Positions 44,134-54,102 of a stretch of 64,000 nucleotides of DNA are shown here, piece by piece. The translations under genes were made by a program, and so were the position numbers. Below the pieces are notes generated by a model. That model worked only from the letters and a program-made list of their open reading frames with translations, had not been told where the DNA came from and did no database searches. Origin of the DNA: CAWBJO01 sp963789175 (lineage in GTDB: Bacteria; Pseudomonadota; Alphaproteobacteria; Rhizobiales; Aestuariivirgaceae); assembly GCA_963789175.1 (NCBI GenBank), contig CAWBJO010000008.1, positions 62,001 to 126,000 on the forward strand. The letters are read 5' to 3'. Position 1 is the first letter of the stretch. The number at the start of each line of letters is the position of its first letter.

Positions 44134-45396
44134 TTGGATTCAAGTGCTTTTGTCATCATAGCGATGCTGCTTCTCCTGGCGGCTCTGGTTGGTATCGGTC
44201 GCTTCGTCGTGTTGACGCGGCGCCAGGCCGCCGCCGACCGCCATCGCGATGTCGCCGAGCTCATGCTTTCCGACACGAGTTCGGGTTGGATCTGGGAAAC
44301 GAATGCCGAAGGTGAGATCGTGTTTGCCTCCGAGCCCCTCGCCGCGAGCCTCGGGATCGGTCCCGATCGCGTCCTCGGCAAGGATCTGACCGCGCTCAGC
44401 GGCTATCCGCCCCGTCTGCGGGCCTGGGCGACGTTGCGCCAGGCTATGCGCAGCGGCGCGGATGTCCGCGGCCTTGTGGTTCCCGTCCGCATCGGATCGT
44501 CGCGGCGCTGGTGGCGGATCGACGCTCGACCCATGCGCGGCGGATCGGGCCTCGTTCGCGGCTATCGCGGCGTTGGCCGCGACGTGACCGCGGCGCGGCG
44601 CGATCGCGGCACGTTGCTTCTCGCCCGGGACCGCGCCGAGCGACGGCTTGCCGCCAAGCTGCAGTTCCTGAACGTCATGAGTCACGAGCTTCGCACGCCC
44701 CTCAACGCCATCATCGGTTTCTCCGAGATCATCGCCGAGGAGCGCGACGGACCGATCGGCAATCCCTCCTACCGCGAATTCGCGCGCAACATCGTCGATT
44801 CGAGCCGCAGCCTGCAGGGCATCATCAACGACATCCTCGATGCCGGCCGCATCGAGAGAGGCTCCTTCCGGCTGCTCGACCAGGAGGTCGATGCCAGCGA
44901 GCTTGCCGATTCCGTCATCCGGCGTTGCCGGTCCATGGCGACCCAGGCCGGCATCCCGTCGATCGCCGTCACCTGCAAGGTTCAGGCGGAAATCCGCGGC
45001 GACATCATGCGCCTGACCCAAATTCTCACCCATCTCCTGACCAATGCCATCAAGTTCACCCCCCGCCAGGGAACGATCTCCCTCGACGTCGCCGACCGGC
45101 CGGACGGAGGCCTCGCATTCACGGTGATCGATTCCGGAATCGGCATAGACCGGAAGGACTTGGAACGGGTCTTTGAACCCTTCTTTCAGGCCGAGGTCGG
45201 TGCCAGCCGCCATTTCGGCGGCACCGGTCTCGGATTGGCCATCGCCAAGAAGCTCGCCGAGGCCCATGGCGGCGACATCGCTCTCGACAGCGCCCCGGGA
45301 CTCGGCACGCGCGCCATCTTCACTATCCCGCCCGACCGCGTGATCCGCCATGCCGCCGCCGCGTCGGCAAGCGGCACGGGCACAGAAGCGGCCTGA
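44134..45396 (+). CDS. PAS-domain sensor histidine kinase
   Basis: A 420-residue membrane kinase. One N-terminal helix (5-27) is followed by a PAS domain (about 42-155), a HisKA dimerisation domain with the phospho-acceptor His184 in VMSHELRTPLNAIIG, and an ATPase domain with N, G1 (IDSGIGID) and G2 (GGTGLGLAI) boxes. The start is TTG at 44134, with GAGG upstream. The HisKA stretch resembles those of the DivJ/PleC/CckA kinases of alphaproteobacteria. No response regulator is adjacent, so its partner is not known. Confidence 0.87.
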   Translation: MDSSAFVIIAMLLLLAALVGIGRFVVLTRRQAAADRHRDVAELMLSDTSSGWIWETNAEGEIVFASEPLAASLGIGPDRVLGKDLTALSGYPPRLRAWATLRQAMRSGADVRGLVVPVRIGSSRRWWRIDARPMRGGSGLVRGYRGVGRDVTAARRDRGTLLLARDRAERRLAAKLQFLNVMSHELRTPLNAIIGFSEIIAEERDGPIGNPSYREFARNIVDSSRSLQGIINDILDAGRIERGSFRLLDQEVDASELADSVIRRCRSMATQAGIPSIAVTCKVQAEIRGDIMRLTQILTHLLTNAIKFTPRQGTISLDVADRPDGGLAFTVIDSGIGIDRKDLERVFEPFFQAEVGASRHFGGTGLGLAIAKKLAEAHGGDIALDSAPGLGTRAIFTIPPDRVIRHAAAASASGTGTEAA

Positions 45397-48300
45397 TCAT
45401 TCAGCGGCGATGGCAGCCGGTGCCGGCTCGCCGCCGCGATAGCGGGCGATGAGCTCCGCCTGGCGGGCGAGCGCGGCGGCAAGATGCCGGTCTTTGACAT
45501 GGCCGTAGCCGCGGATGTGCTCCGGCACCGATGCGATCTCGACGGCGAGTGCGTGATTGGCCGGCGCCAGCGTCGGCAGAAGGCTCTCGACCGTTCCGCG
45601 GTAGTCCTCGATGAGACGCCGCTCGCGCCGGCGCTCCTGTGAATAACCGAAGATGTCGATAGGCGTGCCGCGCAGAAACCTCAGGCGCGCCAGCAACCGG
45701 AACACCGTCATCATCCACGGCCCGAACCGGCGCTTGCGCGGCTCCCCCGTCGCCGGGTCGCGCCGCGCGAGGATCGGCGGGGCGAGATGGAAGGTGAGCC
45801 GGCCGCCCTTGAAGCGTTTCCCCACGATGCCGAGGAAATCGGTTTCCGCGTAGAGCCGCGCCACTTCGTACTCGTCCTTGTAGGCCATCAGTTTGAAGAG
45901 ATAGGTGGCGACGGCCCGCGCCAGCTCGGTCCCGCCCTTGGTCCTTGCCTTCTCGGCGTTCGCCACCGTTTTCACGAACTCAAGATAGCGGCCAGCGTAG
46001 CTCCGGTTCTGATAGGCCTCGAGGAACGCCGCTCGGTGCGCGACGATATCGTCGAGGGTGTCGAGCCGGGGCGATGACGCGGCGGGACGCTCCTGCAGGG
46101 CGGCGACCGCGGCGGGATCGTGCGCAGTTCGCCGCCCCCACCGGAAGGCGTCGAGATTGAGCTCGACCGCGACGCCGTTCAGCGCGATCGCCCGCTCGAT
46201 GGCCGGAAGGCTCAAGGGCACGAGCCCGTTCTGAAAGGCGAAGCCGAGCGTGAACATGTTGGCCGCGATGGAGTCGCCCAGCAGCGCCGTGGCGATGCCG
46301 GTCGCGTCGACGAAATGCGCCCCTTCCGCACGCACCCGCCCCGAGATGCGGTTTGCGAGCTCGCGGGTCGGCAGCTGGAAATCGGCATTGCGCGTGAACT
46401 GCCCCGGCATCACCGGGTTGGAGTTCGTGACCGCATGCGTGCGGTCGCGATCCGCCGCGGTGAGCACCCGTTCGGACGCCGTGGTGACGAGGTCGCAGCC
46501 GAGCAGCAGGTCGGCGCCGCCCGCCGCGATGCGGACCGTTGCGATCTCCGCGGGTGACCGGGCGAGCTTCAGATGGCTGACCACCGCGCCGTTCTTCTGC
46601 GACAGTCCCGCCATGTCGATGAGGGCCGCGCCCTTGCCTTCGATGTGCGCCGCCATGCCGAGAATGTGGCCGATGGTGACGACCCCGGTACCGCCGATGC
46701 CGGTGATGAGGATGGACCAAGGCTGCGCGAGCGGCGGCACTGCCGGTTCCGGCAGTACCGGGAACGGCGCCGACGCTGCCTGGCGGCTGGCGGGCTGTGC
46801 GGCGATGAGCTCGGCGCCTTCGATCGTCACGAAGCTCGGGCAGAAGCCCTTGAGGCAAGAATAGTCCTTGTTGCACACCGACTGGTCGATCTGCCGCTTG
46901 CGCCCGAAGGTCGTTTCGACCGGCGCGATGGCGACGCAGTTGGACTTCACGCCGCAATCGCCGCAGCCTTCGCAGACGAGTTCGTTGATGAAGACGCGCC
47001 GGTTGGGGTCCGGGTACTGTCCGCGCTTGCGCCGCCGCCGTTTCTCGGCTGCGCAGGTCTGGTCGTAGATCATGACCGAGACGCCCGGCACCTCCATCAG
47101 CTCGCGCTGGACGACCATGATGTCGTCGCGGTGGTGGACGGTCGCCCCGGACGGGAACCGCACGCTCGCGTCGTACTTTTCGGGCTCGTCGCTGACGATG
47201 GCGATCCGGGCGACACCGAAGGCGCGCATCTGCTCGGCGATCATCGGCACCGAGAGCGGACCGTCGTTCGTCTGCCCGCCGGTCATGGCGACGGCATCGT
47301 TGAAGAGAATCTTGTAGGTCATCGTGACGCCGGCCGCCACGGCGGCGCGGATGGCGAGCACGCCCGAATGATTGTAGGTCCCGTCCCCCAGGTTCTGGAA
47401 CACGTGGCCCCGTTTCGAGAATGGCGCCTCGCCGATCCAGTTCGCGCCCTCCCCGCCCATCTGGGTGGAGCCTTCGGTGCGGCGCTCGGGAATTCCCTGC
47501 ACCATCCAGTGGCAGCCGATGCCGGCATAGGCGCGGCCGCCTTCGGGAACGACGGTGGACGAATTGTGCGGACAGCCGGCGCAGAAATAGGGGATGCGCG
47601 CCGCGAGGTCGGGGCCATCCGGCAATTCAGCGACCCGCTCCGCGATGTCTGCGGCCCGGCCTGCGATCCTGTTTGCCGCCTCGGGTCCGAGCCGCGCGGC
47701 GATGGCGAGTGCGATCTGGTGCGGCTCGAGCGTTCCGAAGGCGGGAAAGAGGTCTTCGCCCTTCTCGTCCTTCTTGCCGATCACGAACGGCGCCGACGTC
47801 GTGTTGTAGAGCTGTTCCTTGACGTGCGTCTCGATGAGCGAGCGTTTCTCCTCGACCACGATGATGAGCTCGAGGTTCCGCGCGAATTGCTCCATGATCA
47901 CCGGATCGACCGGCCACACCATTCCGAGCTTGAGGACTCTCACCCCGAGCCGAGCCGCCTCGGCCTGGTCGATGCCGAGCCCGTCGAGGGCTTGCCGCAC
48001 GTCGAGATAGCTCTTGCCGGCTGAGACGATGCCGATTCTCGCGTTCGGCCCGCCGTCAAAGACGATCCGGTCGAGCCGGTTGGCTCGCGCGAATGCCACC
48101 GCCGCGAACCGCTTGTAGGTGTGAAGCCTGAGCTCCTGGGCGAAGCGGTCGTCGGGCGAGCGGATGTTGAGGCCGCCCGCCGGCATCTCGAAATCGGTCG
48201 GCGGCACGACCTGCGCCCGGTCCGCCCCCGCCTCGATGACGGCGGTCGATTCGACGTTGTCGTGGACGCATTTGATGCCGACCCACGTGCCGGCATAGCG

Positions 48301-48870
48301 CGACAGCGCGAACCCGTAGAGCGAATAGTCGAGGATTTCCTGGACGCCGGCCGGGTTGAGGATGGGCATCATGGCGTCGAGCAGCGCGAATTCGCTTTGA
48401 TGCGGCACCGTCGAGGATTCGGCCGCATGGTCGTCGCCCATGAGCACGATGACGCCGCCATGCTTCGATGAGCCGGCGGCATTCGCATGCCGGAAGACGT
48501 CGCCCGAGCGGTCGACGCCCGGCCCCTTCCCGTACCACATGCCGAACACGCCGTCGTACCTGCCCTCGCCACGCATCTCGGCCTGTTGGGAACCCCACAG
48601 CGCCGTCGCCGCGAGGTCTTCGTTGAGGCCCGGATGGAACACGATGTTGCGCGGCACCAGATAGTGCTGGGCCCGGACGAACTGCTGATCGAGACCGCCG
48701 AGCGGCGAGCCGCGATAGCCCGTAACGTATCCGGCCGTGTCGAGCCCGGCCTTCCGGTCGCGCTCGTGCTGCATGAGCGCCGCACGGACCAGCGCCTGCG
48801 TGCCGGACACGAAGATGCGTGCGATCCCGAGATCGTACTTGTCCTCGAGGGTCACCACGTGCTGCGTCAT
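45397..48870 (-). CDS. Indolepyruvate ferredoxin oxidoreductase, fused alpha-beta form
   Basis: A 1,157-residue fused 2-oxoacid:ferredoxin oxidoreductase. The N-terminal half carries the pyrimidine and thiamine diphosphate domains (YRGSPLGGLD; later GDG and N-type motif near GDGTYNHSG). A ferredoxin-like insert has CEGCGDC plus NCVAI and a second cysteine group (CNKDYSCLKGFC) for Fe-S clusters around 645-690. The gamma-type domain follows. The enzyme decarboxylates aryl pyruvates with ferredoxin as acceptor. The large single-chain form is usual in alphaproteobacteria. It is divergent from the ChrB-like gene. Confidence 0.9.
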   Translation of the reverse strand: MTQHVVTLEDKYDLGIARIFVSGTQALVRAALMQHERDRKAGLDTAGYVTGYRGSPLGGLDQQFVRAQHYLVPRNIVFHPGLNEDLAATALWGSQQAEMRGEGRYDGVFGMWYGKGPGVDRSGDVFRHANAAGSSKHGGVIVLMGDDHAAESSTVPHQSEFALLDAMMPILNPAGVQEILDYSLYGFALSRYAGTWVGIKCVHDNVESTAVIEAGADRAQVVPPTDFEMPAGGLNIRSPDDRFAQELRLHTYKRFAAVAFARANRLDRIVFDGGPNARIGIVSAGKSYLDVRQALDGLGIDQAEAARLGVRVLKLGMVWPVDPVIMEQFARNLELIIVVEEKRSLIETHVKEQLYNTTSAPFVIGKKDEKGEDLFPAFGTLEPHQIALAIAARLGPEAANRIAGRAADIAERVAELPDGPDLAARIPYFCAGCPHNSSTVVPEGGRAYAGIGCHWMVQGIPERRTEGSTQMGGEGANWIGEAPFSKRGHVFQNLGDGTYNHSGVLAIRAAVAAGVTMTYKILFNDAVAMTGGQTNDGPLSVPMIAEQMRAFGVARIAIVSDEPEKYDASVRFPSGATVHHRDDIMVVQRELMEVPGVSVMIYDQTCAAEKRRRRKRGQYPDPNRRVFINELVCEGCGDCGVKSNCVAIAPVETTFGRKRQIDQSVCNKDYSCLKGFCPSFVTIEGAELIAAQPASRQAASAPFPVLPEPAVPPLAQPWSILITGIGGTGVVTIGHILGMAAHIEGKGAALIDMAGLSQKNGAVVSHLKLARSPAEIATVRIAAGGADLLLGCDLVTTASERVLTAADRDRTHAVTNSNPVMPGQFTRNADFQLPTRELANRISGRVRAEGAHFVDATGIATALLGDSIAANMFTLGFAFQNGLVPLSLPAIERAIALNGVAVELNLDAFRWGRRTAHDPAAVAALQERPAASSPRLDTLDDIVAHRAAFLEAYQNRSYAGRYLEFVKTVANAEKARTKGGTELARAVATYLFKLMAYKDEYEVARLYAETDFLGIVGKRFKGGRLTFHLAPPILARRDPATGEPRKRRFGPWMMTVFRLLARLRFLRGTPIDIFGYSQERRRERRLIEDYRGTVESLLPTLAPANHALAVEIASVPEHIRGYGHVKDRHLAAALARQAELIARYRGGEPAPAAIAAE

Positions 48871-49113
48871 GCGCTTTCAACCTGCTGGCCGGTCGACAAG
48901 GGGTAACGTGTCACCACGCCGTCCAATCCTCAACCTCCGGGCCGCCTCGGAAACGAAATAGCAATCCCGTAACGTTGGAGCCCGTCATAAGAACGAATTC
49001 TTGCGTCATATAGCGTATTCTTTTACGTTTCATTGCAAGGGGCCGGTAAGCGGTCGCCCCTTCAGGCTCGAACGCCCAAGAATCGCTCCACTTGGATTTT
49101 GTGGAGATGGCCA

Positions 49114-49926
49114 ATGGGCGCCTTGTCTATAACTCCCGACGAAGCTTTTCGTTTGTTCGTTCTCGGACGCAGTCTCTCTATCATAGATGTGCGGCGGGCC
49201 GCCCTTTTTGAAGGGGCAGGCCGCCGCCTTCCCGGAGCGCTCTGGCGAAACCACCTCGAAGTCGGGCAATGGGAAGCTGAATGCCGCGCCGCCGGCGCGG
49301 TCATCGTCTACTGCGTTCACGGCCACAATGTCAGCGGGCTCGCCGCGGCCGATCTGCGCAGCCGGGGCATGCCGGCCTTCGTCCTCGAGGGCGGCATCGA
49401 AGCCTGGGATGCGGCAGGCTTGCCGCTCGTCGCGACCTCGCCGGTCGTCTCCCCGGCCGATCGGTCCCCGAGCCTATGGGTGACCCGCACCCGTCCGAAG
49501 ATCGACCGCATCGCCTGTCCCTGGCTCGTGCGCCGCTTCCTCGATCCTCATGCGCGCTTCCTGTTCACCGCTCCCGAGCAGGTCCTCGACGTGGCCGGCG
49601 AACTTGGAGCGATCTCATTCGACATCCATGGTGCGACGTTCACACACGATGGGCCACGCTGCACTTTCGATTCGTTGCTCGACCATTTCGCCATAGACCA
49701 CGAACCCCTGCGCTTTCTGGCGGAAATCATCCGCGGCGCCGACACCGCGGATTTCTCGCTTTCGCCCGAGGCGTCAGGCCTTCTGGCCGTGTCCCTGGGG
49801 ATCTCGGTTCGCAGCGATGACGACCATGTTGCGCTGGAGCACGGCTTCGCGATGTACGATGCCCTCTATGCCTGGGCGTGCCTGGCGCGCGGCGAGGCAC
49901 ACAACTGGCCGGGCCGCCGCCGATGA
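49114..49926 (+). CDS. Rhodanese-ChrB fusion, chromate resistance-associated
   Basis: A 270-residue protein. The N-terminal half is a rhodanese domain (about 8-100) with the active-site loop VYCVHGHNVSG. The C-terminal half (about 120-270) matches the ChrB C-terminal domain: VTRTRPKIDRIACPWLVRRF and the HGATFTHDGPRCTF segment. The ATG at 49114 has GGAG upstream; the longer frame is not supported. Classical ChrB has a different N-terminus; here rhodanese replaces it. The gene overlaps chrA by four bases (ATGA), so the two work together. Confidence 0.85.
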   Translation: MGALSITPDEAFRLFVLGRSLSIIDVRRAALFEGAGRRLPGALWRNHLEVGQWEAECRAAGAVIVYCVHGHNVSGLAAADLRSRGMPAFVLEGGIEAWDAAGLPLVATSPVVSPADRSPSLWVTRTRPKIDRIACPWLVRRFLDPHARFLFTAPEQVLDVAGELGAISFDIHGATFTHDGPRCTFDSLLDHFAIDHEPLRFLAEIIRGADTADFSLSPEASGLLAVSLGISVRSDDDHVALEHGFAMYDALYAWACLARGEAHNWPGRRR

Positions 49927-51200
49927 CAAGCGATCCCAATCCCTCCTGGAGCGAGTTTCTCCGCGTCTGGCTGAAGATCGGCCTTCTTTCGTTCGGCGGT
50001 CCCGCGGCCCAGATCGCCCTCATGCATCGCGTCGTCGTCGACGAACGCCGATGGATGGCGGAGGACAGATTTCTTCACGCCTTGAATTTCTGCATGCTGT
50101 TGCCGGGGCCCGAGGCGATGCAGCTCGCGACCTATGCGGGCTGGACGCTGAAAGGCGCTCGCGGCGGACTCGCGGCCGGCCTTCTCTTCGTGCTGCCCGG
50201 CGCCGCCGTCGTCCTGGCGCTGTCGATGCTCTACGTCGCCTTCGGAACCGTGCCCTTGGTCGCGGCCCTGTTCTTCGGCATCAAATCGGCAGTGCTCGCC
50301 ATCGTCGTCGAGGCATTGCTGCGCGTGGCGCGCCGCGCCTTGACGCGCCCGGCCGAATGGGTGATCGCCGGCCTCGCCTTCCTTTCCCTCTTCCTGTTCG
50401 CGCTGCCCTTTCCACTGGTGATCCTTGCAGCGGCGGCCATCGGTTTCGTGCAGGCGCCCGCAGCGGCGCCGCCTGCGCCGACGTCGCTCGCCTATCCCCT
50501 CCGCAAGACCGCGACGACGGCTGCGGCGTGGCTCTCCCTATGGATCGCTCCGATCGTCCTTCTCTGGATGGGCCTCGGCGGCACGCATGTTCTCACCCGC
50601 CTCGCCCTCTTCTTCTCCAAGCTCGCCATCCTCACCTTCGGCGGCGCCTACGCCGTGATCTCGTACATGGCCCAGGAGGTCGCCCAGGCGGAAGGCTGGC
50701 TCAAGGCAGCCGAGATGGTGGATGGGCTGGGCCTCGCGGAGACGACGCCCGGCCCCCTCATCCTGGTCGTCGAGTTCGTCGCCTATCTCACCGGCCACCG
50801 CTTCGCCGGCGGCATGGCCGGCGGGCTTGCGGCCGCAGCCGTCGCTCTCTGGATGACCTTCGTGCCGTGCTTCCTGTGGATTTTCGTCTTGGCTCCCTAT
50901 GTCGAGGTCCTTCGCGGCCTGCCGCGCCTATCGGGCGCGCTGGCGGCGATCACCTCCGCCGTCGTCGGCGTCATCCTCAATCTCTCCCTGTGGTTCGGGC
51001 TTCACGTCCTCTTCCGAACCGTAAACCACATTCAATCGCCGCCTTTCGACATGTGGCTGCCCGACGTGGCCTCGCTCGATGTCGGCGCGCTCTCCCTCTT
51101 GGCGCTGTCCTGCGTGCTCCTGTTCGGATTTCGCTGGGGCGTGCCCGCCGTGCTGGCTGCGGCGTCGCTGTCGGGACTGGCTCTAGGGGTCCTGGGATGA
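49923..51200 (+). CDS. chrA: Chromate transporter ChrA
   Basis: A 425-residue membrane protein of the CHR family in the long two-domain form, with about ten hydrophobic helices. The first half carries LSFGGPAAQIALMHR and the FCMLLPGPEAMQLATYAGW motif; the second has LTFGGAYAVISYM and GLAETTPGPLILVVEFVAY, the duplicated pattern of the family. It pumps chromate or sulfate-like anions. ATG at 49923 is coupled to the upstream gene. It converges with the acyl-CoA dehydrogenase gene with an 18-base overlap. Confidence 0.92.
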   Translation: MTSDPNPSWSEFLRVWLKIGLLSFGGPAAQIALMHRVVVDERRWMAEDRFLHALNFCMLLPGPEAMQLATYAGWTLKGARGGLAAGLLFVLPGAAVVLALSMLYVAFGTVPLVAALFFGIKSAVLAIVVEALLRVARRALTRPAEWVIAGLAFLSLFLFALPFPLVILAAAAIGFVQAPAAAPPAPTSLAYPLRKTATTAAAWLSLWIAPIVLLWMGLGGTHVLTRLALFFSKLAILTFGGAYAVISYMAQEVAQAEGWLKAAEMVDGLGLAETTPGPLILVVEFVAYLTGHRFAGGMAGGLAAAAVALWMTFVPCFLWIFVLAPYVEVLRGLPRLSGALAAITSAVVGVILNLSLWFGLHVLFRTVNHIQSPPFDMWLPDVASLDVGALSLLALSCVLLFGFRWGVPAVLAAASLSGLALGVLG

Positions 51201-52400
51201 GCCCCAGCTCCAGAACCGGTCGCCGAGCTCGCCATGGTGCCGGGCGATGAGCATCTTGTGCACCTCCGACGCGCCGTCCACCAGCCGCGCCGCCCGCGCA
51301 TAGCGGTAGATCCACTCGGCGACGCTGTCCTTGGAATATCCCCTGGCGCCCTGGAGCTGCACGGCGGTGTCAGCAGCCCGGTGCAGGACATCGGCGACGT
51401 GCATCTTCGCCATGGAGATCTCCCGCTGCGCCTTGCCGCCTTGATCGATCAGCCAGGCGGCATGCATGGTGAGCAGTCGCCCGATCTGGATGTCGTGCGC
51501 CGCCTCGGCAAGCAGCATTTGCACCGATTCACGATCCTTGAGCGCGCTCCCGAAGGCTTGCCGGTCCGCGACGTAGGCGCTCGCCTCCGCAAGGCACCGC
51601 TTGGCGAGGCCGAGCCACCGCATGCAATGCGTGAGGCGCGCCGGACCGAGCCGCATCTGTGTCAGCTTCAGGCCGTCGCCCTCCTCGAGCAGCCGCTGCT
51701 CGGCAGGGATCTCGAGGCCGTCGAAGGCGAGCTCGCACACCCCTCCATGCTCCTCCGGTCCAAGCGTCGGGATGCGTCGCACGATCCGCCATCCCGGCGC
51801 ATCGCGATGATAGAGGAAGGCCGAAAGCCCGCGCCGCGGATCAGCGGAGGTTCGCGCCACCAGGATGAAGTGGCTCGCCAGTGCCGCGCCCGAGATGAAC
51901 CACTTGCGTCCGGTGACGACATAGACGTCGCCGCGGCGCTCGGCGCGCGTCAGCATCATGCCGCCCGGATCGGATCCCGACCCCGGCTGCGGCTCCGTCA
52001 TCGCGAAGGCCGAGCGCACCTTCCCATCGATGATCGGTTGCAACCACCTGTCCTTGGCCGTCGCGTCGGGGAGCACGCGGTCGAGCACCGACATGTTGCC
52101 GTCGTCGGGTGCGGCGCAGTTGAGGACGGATGGCCCGAAGATCGACCGGTTGGCCTCTTCATATACGGCGGCGCGCCCGACGAGCGACAGCCCGAGACCG
52201 CCGCGCTCCCGCGGCATTTGCGGCGCCCACAGGCCGTGGGCCCTGGCTTTGGCTCGCACCGTATCGAGCACGTCGAGCCGGATGTTCTCGAATTCGTCGT
52301 AGTTGCCGCGGTCGCGCTCCAGCGGCAGCACCTCCGCCTCGATGAAGGCCCGGGTCTTTTGCCGAAGCGCCTCGATGTCTTTCGGGAGCGAGAAGTCCAT
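51183..52400 (-). CDS. Acyl-CoA dehydrogenase family protein
   Basis: A 405-residue flavoenzyme. The three-part fold is visible: an N-terminal helical part, the FAD-binding stretch FAMTEPQPGSGSDPGG (about 132-147), WFISGAALASH, and the C-terminal helical domain with RQAFGSALKDRESVQ and ARGYSKDSVAEWIYRYARA. The catalytic base is probably within the LDGASEVHK-type region (about 377: VDGASEVHKMLIAR). The substrate is likely a medium or branched acyl-CoA. It follows an SDR gene in an operon-like pair. Confidence 0.88.
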   Translation of the reverse strand: MDFSLPKDIEALRQKTRAFIEAEVLPLERDRGNYDEFENIRLDVLDTVRAKARAHGLWAPQMPRERGGLGLSLVGRAAVYEEANRSIFGPSVLNCAAPDDGNMSVLDRVLPDATAKDRWLQPIIDGKVRSAFAMTEPQPGSGSDPGGMMLTRAERRGDVYVVTGRKWFISGAALASHFILVARTSADPRRGLSAFLYHRDAPGWRIVRRIPTLGPEEHGGVCELAFDGLEIPAEQRLLEEGDGLKLTQMRLGPARLTHCMRWLGLAKRCLAEASAYVADRQAFGSALKDRESVQMLLAEAAHDIQIGRLLTMHAAWLIDQGGKAQREISMAKMHVADVLHRAADTAVQLQGARGYSKDSVAEWIYRYARAARLVDGASEVHKMLIARHHGELGDRFWSWGSSQDP

Positions 52401-52415
52401 CGCTTGGTTGATCCT

Positions 52416-53204
52416 TCAGGACAGCGACCACATCTGCCCGCCGTCGACGACGACGGCGGAGCCGGTCATGAATCCGGATGCCTTCGCCGAGGCAAGCAGC
52501 AGCATGGCTCCGTCGAGGTCGGCGCTTTCGCCGAACCGGCGTTGCGGAATGGACTTGAGCTTCGCCTGGCCATGCGGACCTTCGAGGAACTCCTCCGTCA
52601 TCTCCGTCACGATATAGCCCGGCGCCAGCGCATTCACGCGGATTCGATGCCGGGCGAGCTCGACGGCGAGTTGCCGGGTCATGTGCAGCACGCCGGCCTT
52701 GGCCACGTTGTAGGCCGCCGTTCCCTTGGCGATCCGCAGCGACAGCAGCGAGGCGATGTTGATGATGGTGCCGGCGCGGCCGGCAGCGGCCATGCGGCGC
52801 GCCGCTTCCTGGGCGAGAAACCAGACGGCGCTGAGGTTGACGTCGATCACCTCCCGCCAGGCCGCGGCGTCCATCTCGAGCGCCGGTGCCGATTTCGCGA
52901 TGCCGGCGTTGTTGACGAGGATGGTGACGGTGCCGAAGGTCCTTTCGACTTCAGCGAAGACTGCGCCCGCGTCATCGGTGCGGCGCACGTCGAAGGTCAG
53001 CGGCAGGGCTACCCCGCCCGCCGCCGTGATCGTCTCGGCAAGCTGGGTCAGCCGGTCGCCGCGCCGGGCGACGACCGCCACCTTCGCGCCATGGGCGGCG
53101 AGCACCCGGCCGAACCGCGCTCCGAGCCCCGAGGACGCCCCGGTGACCAGGGCGACTTCCCCCGTAAGATCAAAGAGTTCATGCGCTTTAACGATGGGTT
53201 CCAT
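52416..53204 (-). CDS. Short-chain dehydrogenase/reductase
   Basis: A 262-residue classical SDR. The nucleotide-binding motif is VTGASSGLGARFG, NNAG is present, the serine is in NIASLLSL, and the catalytic Tyr-Lys pair is in AAYNVAKAG. The C-terminal VDGG is standard. The ATG at 53204 is used; a start seven codons upstream is possible. It may reduce or oxidise an acyl intermediate for the neighbouring acyl-CoA dehydrogenase, whose gene lies 15 bases downstream. Confidence 0.88.
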   Translation of the reverse strand: MEPIVKAHELFDLTGEVALVTGASSGLGARFGRVLAAHGAKVAVVARRGDRLTQLAETITAAGGVALPLTFDVRRTDDAGAVFAEVERTFGTVTILVNNAGIAKSAPALEMDAAAWREVIDVNLSAVWFLAQEAARRMAAAGRAGTIINIASLLSLRIAKGTAAYNVAKAGVLHMTRQLAVELARHRIRVNALAPGYIVTEMTEEFLEGPHGQAKLKSIPQRRFGESADLDGAMLLLASAKASGFMTGSAVVVDGGQMWSLS

Positions 53205-53297
53205 ATGTTTCCCGGGAGGCCGCAAGGTCGCATGGATTTCGCTCTCGATCTAGGATATCTCTGCGAGTCGAAGCCAATGACCAATGGTTTTCCTTAG

Positions 53298-54095
53298 ATG
53301 AGATTCCCCGCGACGCCGCTGGTGGGCCTGCCCGCCGACAGCTTTGAGAAATCCGGCCTGCTGTTTCATTCCGTCGGCGACAAGTACCTCACCGCCGTCG
53401 CCGAAGTATCGAAGTGCCTTCCCATCATGATCCCGTCCATGGGGGACATGGTGAACTGGGACGAGCTCCTCGACCATCTCGACGGCGTCGTCATGACCGG
53501 TGCGATTTCCAACGTCCACCCGCCGCACTACGGCGAGGAACCGAGCACCGACCATGAGCCCTACGACCACGTTCGCGACCGCACCACGCTGAAGCTTCTC
53601 CGTCGCGTCGTCGATCGCGGCATGCCCCTCTTCTGCATCTGCAGGGGGTTCCAGGAACTGAACGTCGCGCTTGGCGGCACTCTCGAGGCTGAGCTGCAAC
53701 GCGGCCACGGCCGGCTCGACCATCGCGGCGAGAAGTCGGATGATACCGACGTGCGCTACAAGCTCTCCCACCGCATCGACGTCGTCGCCGGCGGCATGCT
53801 CGACCGCATCCTCGGCAAGCGCGAGGCGATCGTGAATTCCGTGCACCGCCAGGGCATCCGCAAGCTCGCGTCGCCTCTCGCCGCCGAGGCGATCGCCCCC
53901 GACGGAATCATCGAGGCCGTTTCGATCAAGGGTGCCAAGGGCTTCGCCTTCGGGACCCAGTGGCATCCCGAATACAAGGCTGCCCAGAATCCGGATTCCG
54001 TGAAGCTTTTCGAAGCGTTCGGCGATGCGGTGCGCGCCTTCCACCTCGCCAAGATGCAGACCGCCAAGACTCCGTTGAGATCCGCCACTGGCTAG
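53298..54095 (+). CDS. Class I glutamine amidotransferase (gamma-glutamyl-GABA hydrolase type)
   Basis: A 265-residue class I amidotransferase-like hydrolase, most similar to gamma-glutamyl-gamma-aminobutyrate hydrolases of the PuuD kind. The nucleophile is Cys in LFCICRGFQELNVALGG (about 115), and the His-Glu of the triad lie in GTQWHPEY (near 221). Such enzymes free GABA or other amines from gamma-glutamyl adducts. It stands seven bases before the nitrile hydratase genes on the same strand, so it is probably co-transcribed with them, an unusual pairing. Confidence 0.85.
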   Translation: MRFPATPLVGLPADSFEKSGLLFHSVGDKYLTAVAEVSKCLPIMIPSMGDMVNWDELLDHLDGVVMTGAISNVHPPHYGEEPSTDHEPYDHVRDRTTLKLLRRVVDRGMPLFCICRGFQELNVALGGTLEAELQRGHGRLDHRGEKSDDTDVRYKLSHRIDVVAGGMLDRILGKREAIVNSVHRQGIRKLASPLAAEAIAPDGIIEAVSIKGAKGFAFGTQWHPEYKAAQNPDSVKLFEAFGDAVRAFHLAKMQTAKTPLRSATG

Positions 54096-54102
54096 AGCCG
54101 CC

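Noticed and set aside
46573..48024. 483-residue plus-strand frame opposite the indolepyruvate oxidoreductase
   Set aside because: Antisense of a complete gene; composition is that of a shadow.
51234..53297. 687-residue plus-strand frame opposite the acyl-CoA dehydrogenase and SDR
   Set aside because: Both minus-strand genes have clear motifs; this frame has none.
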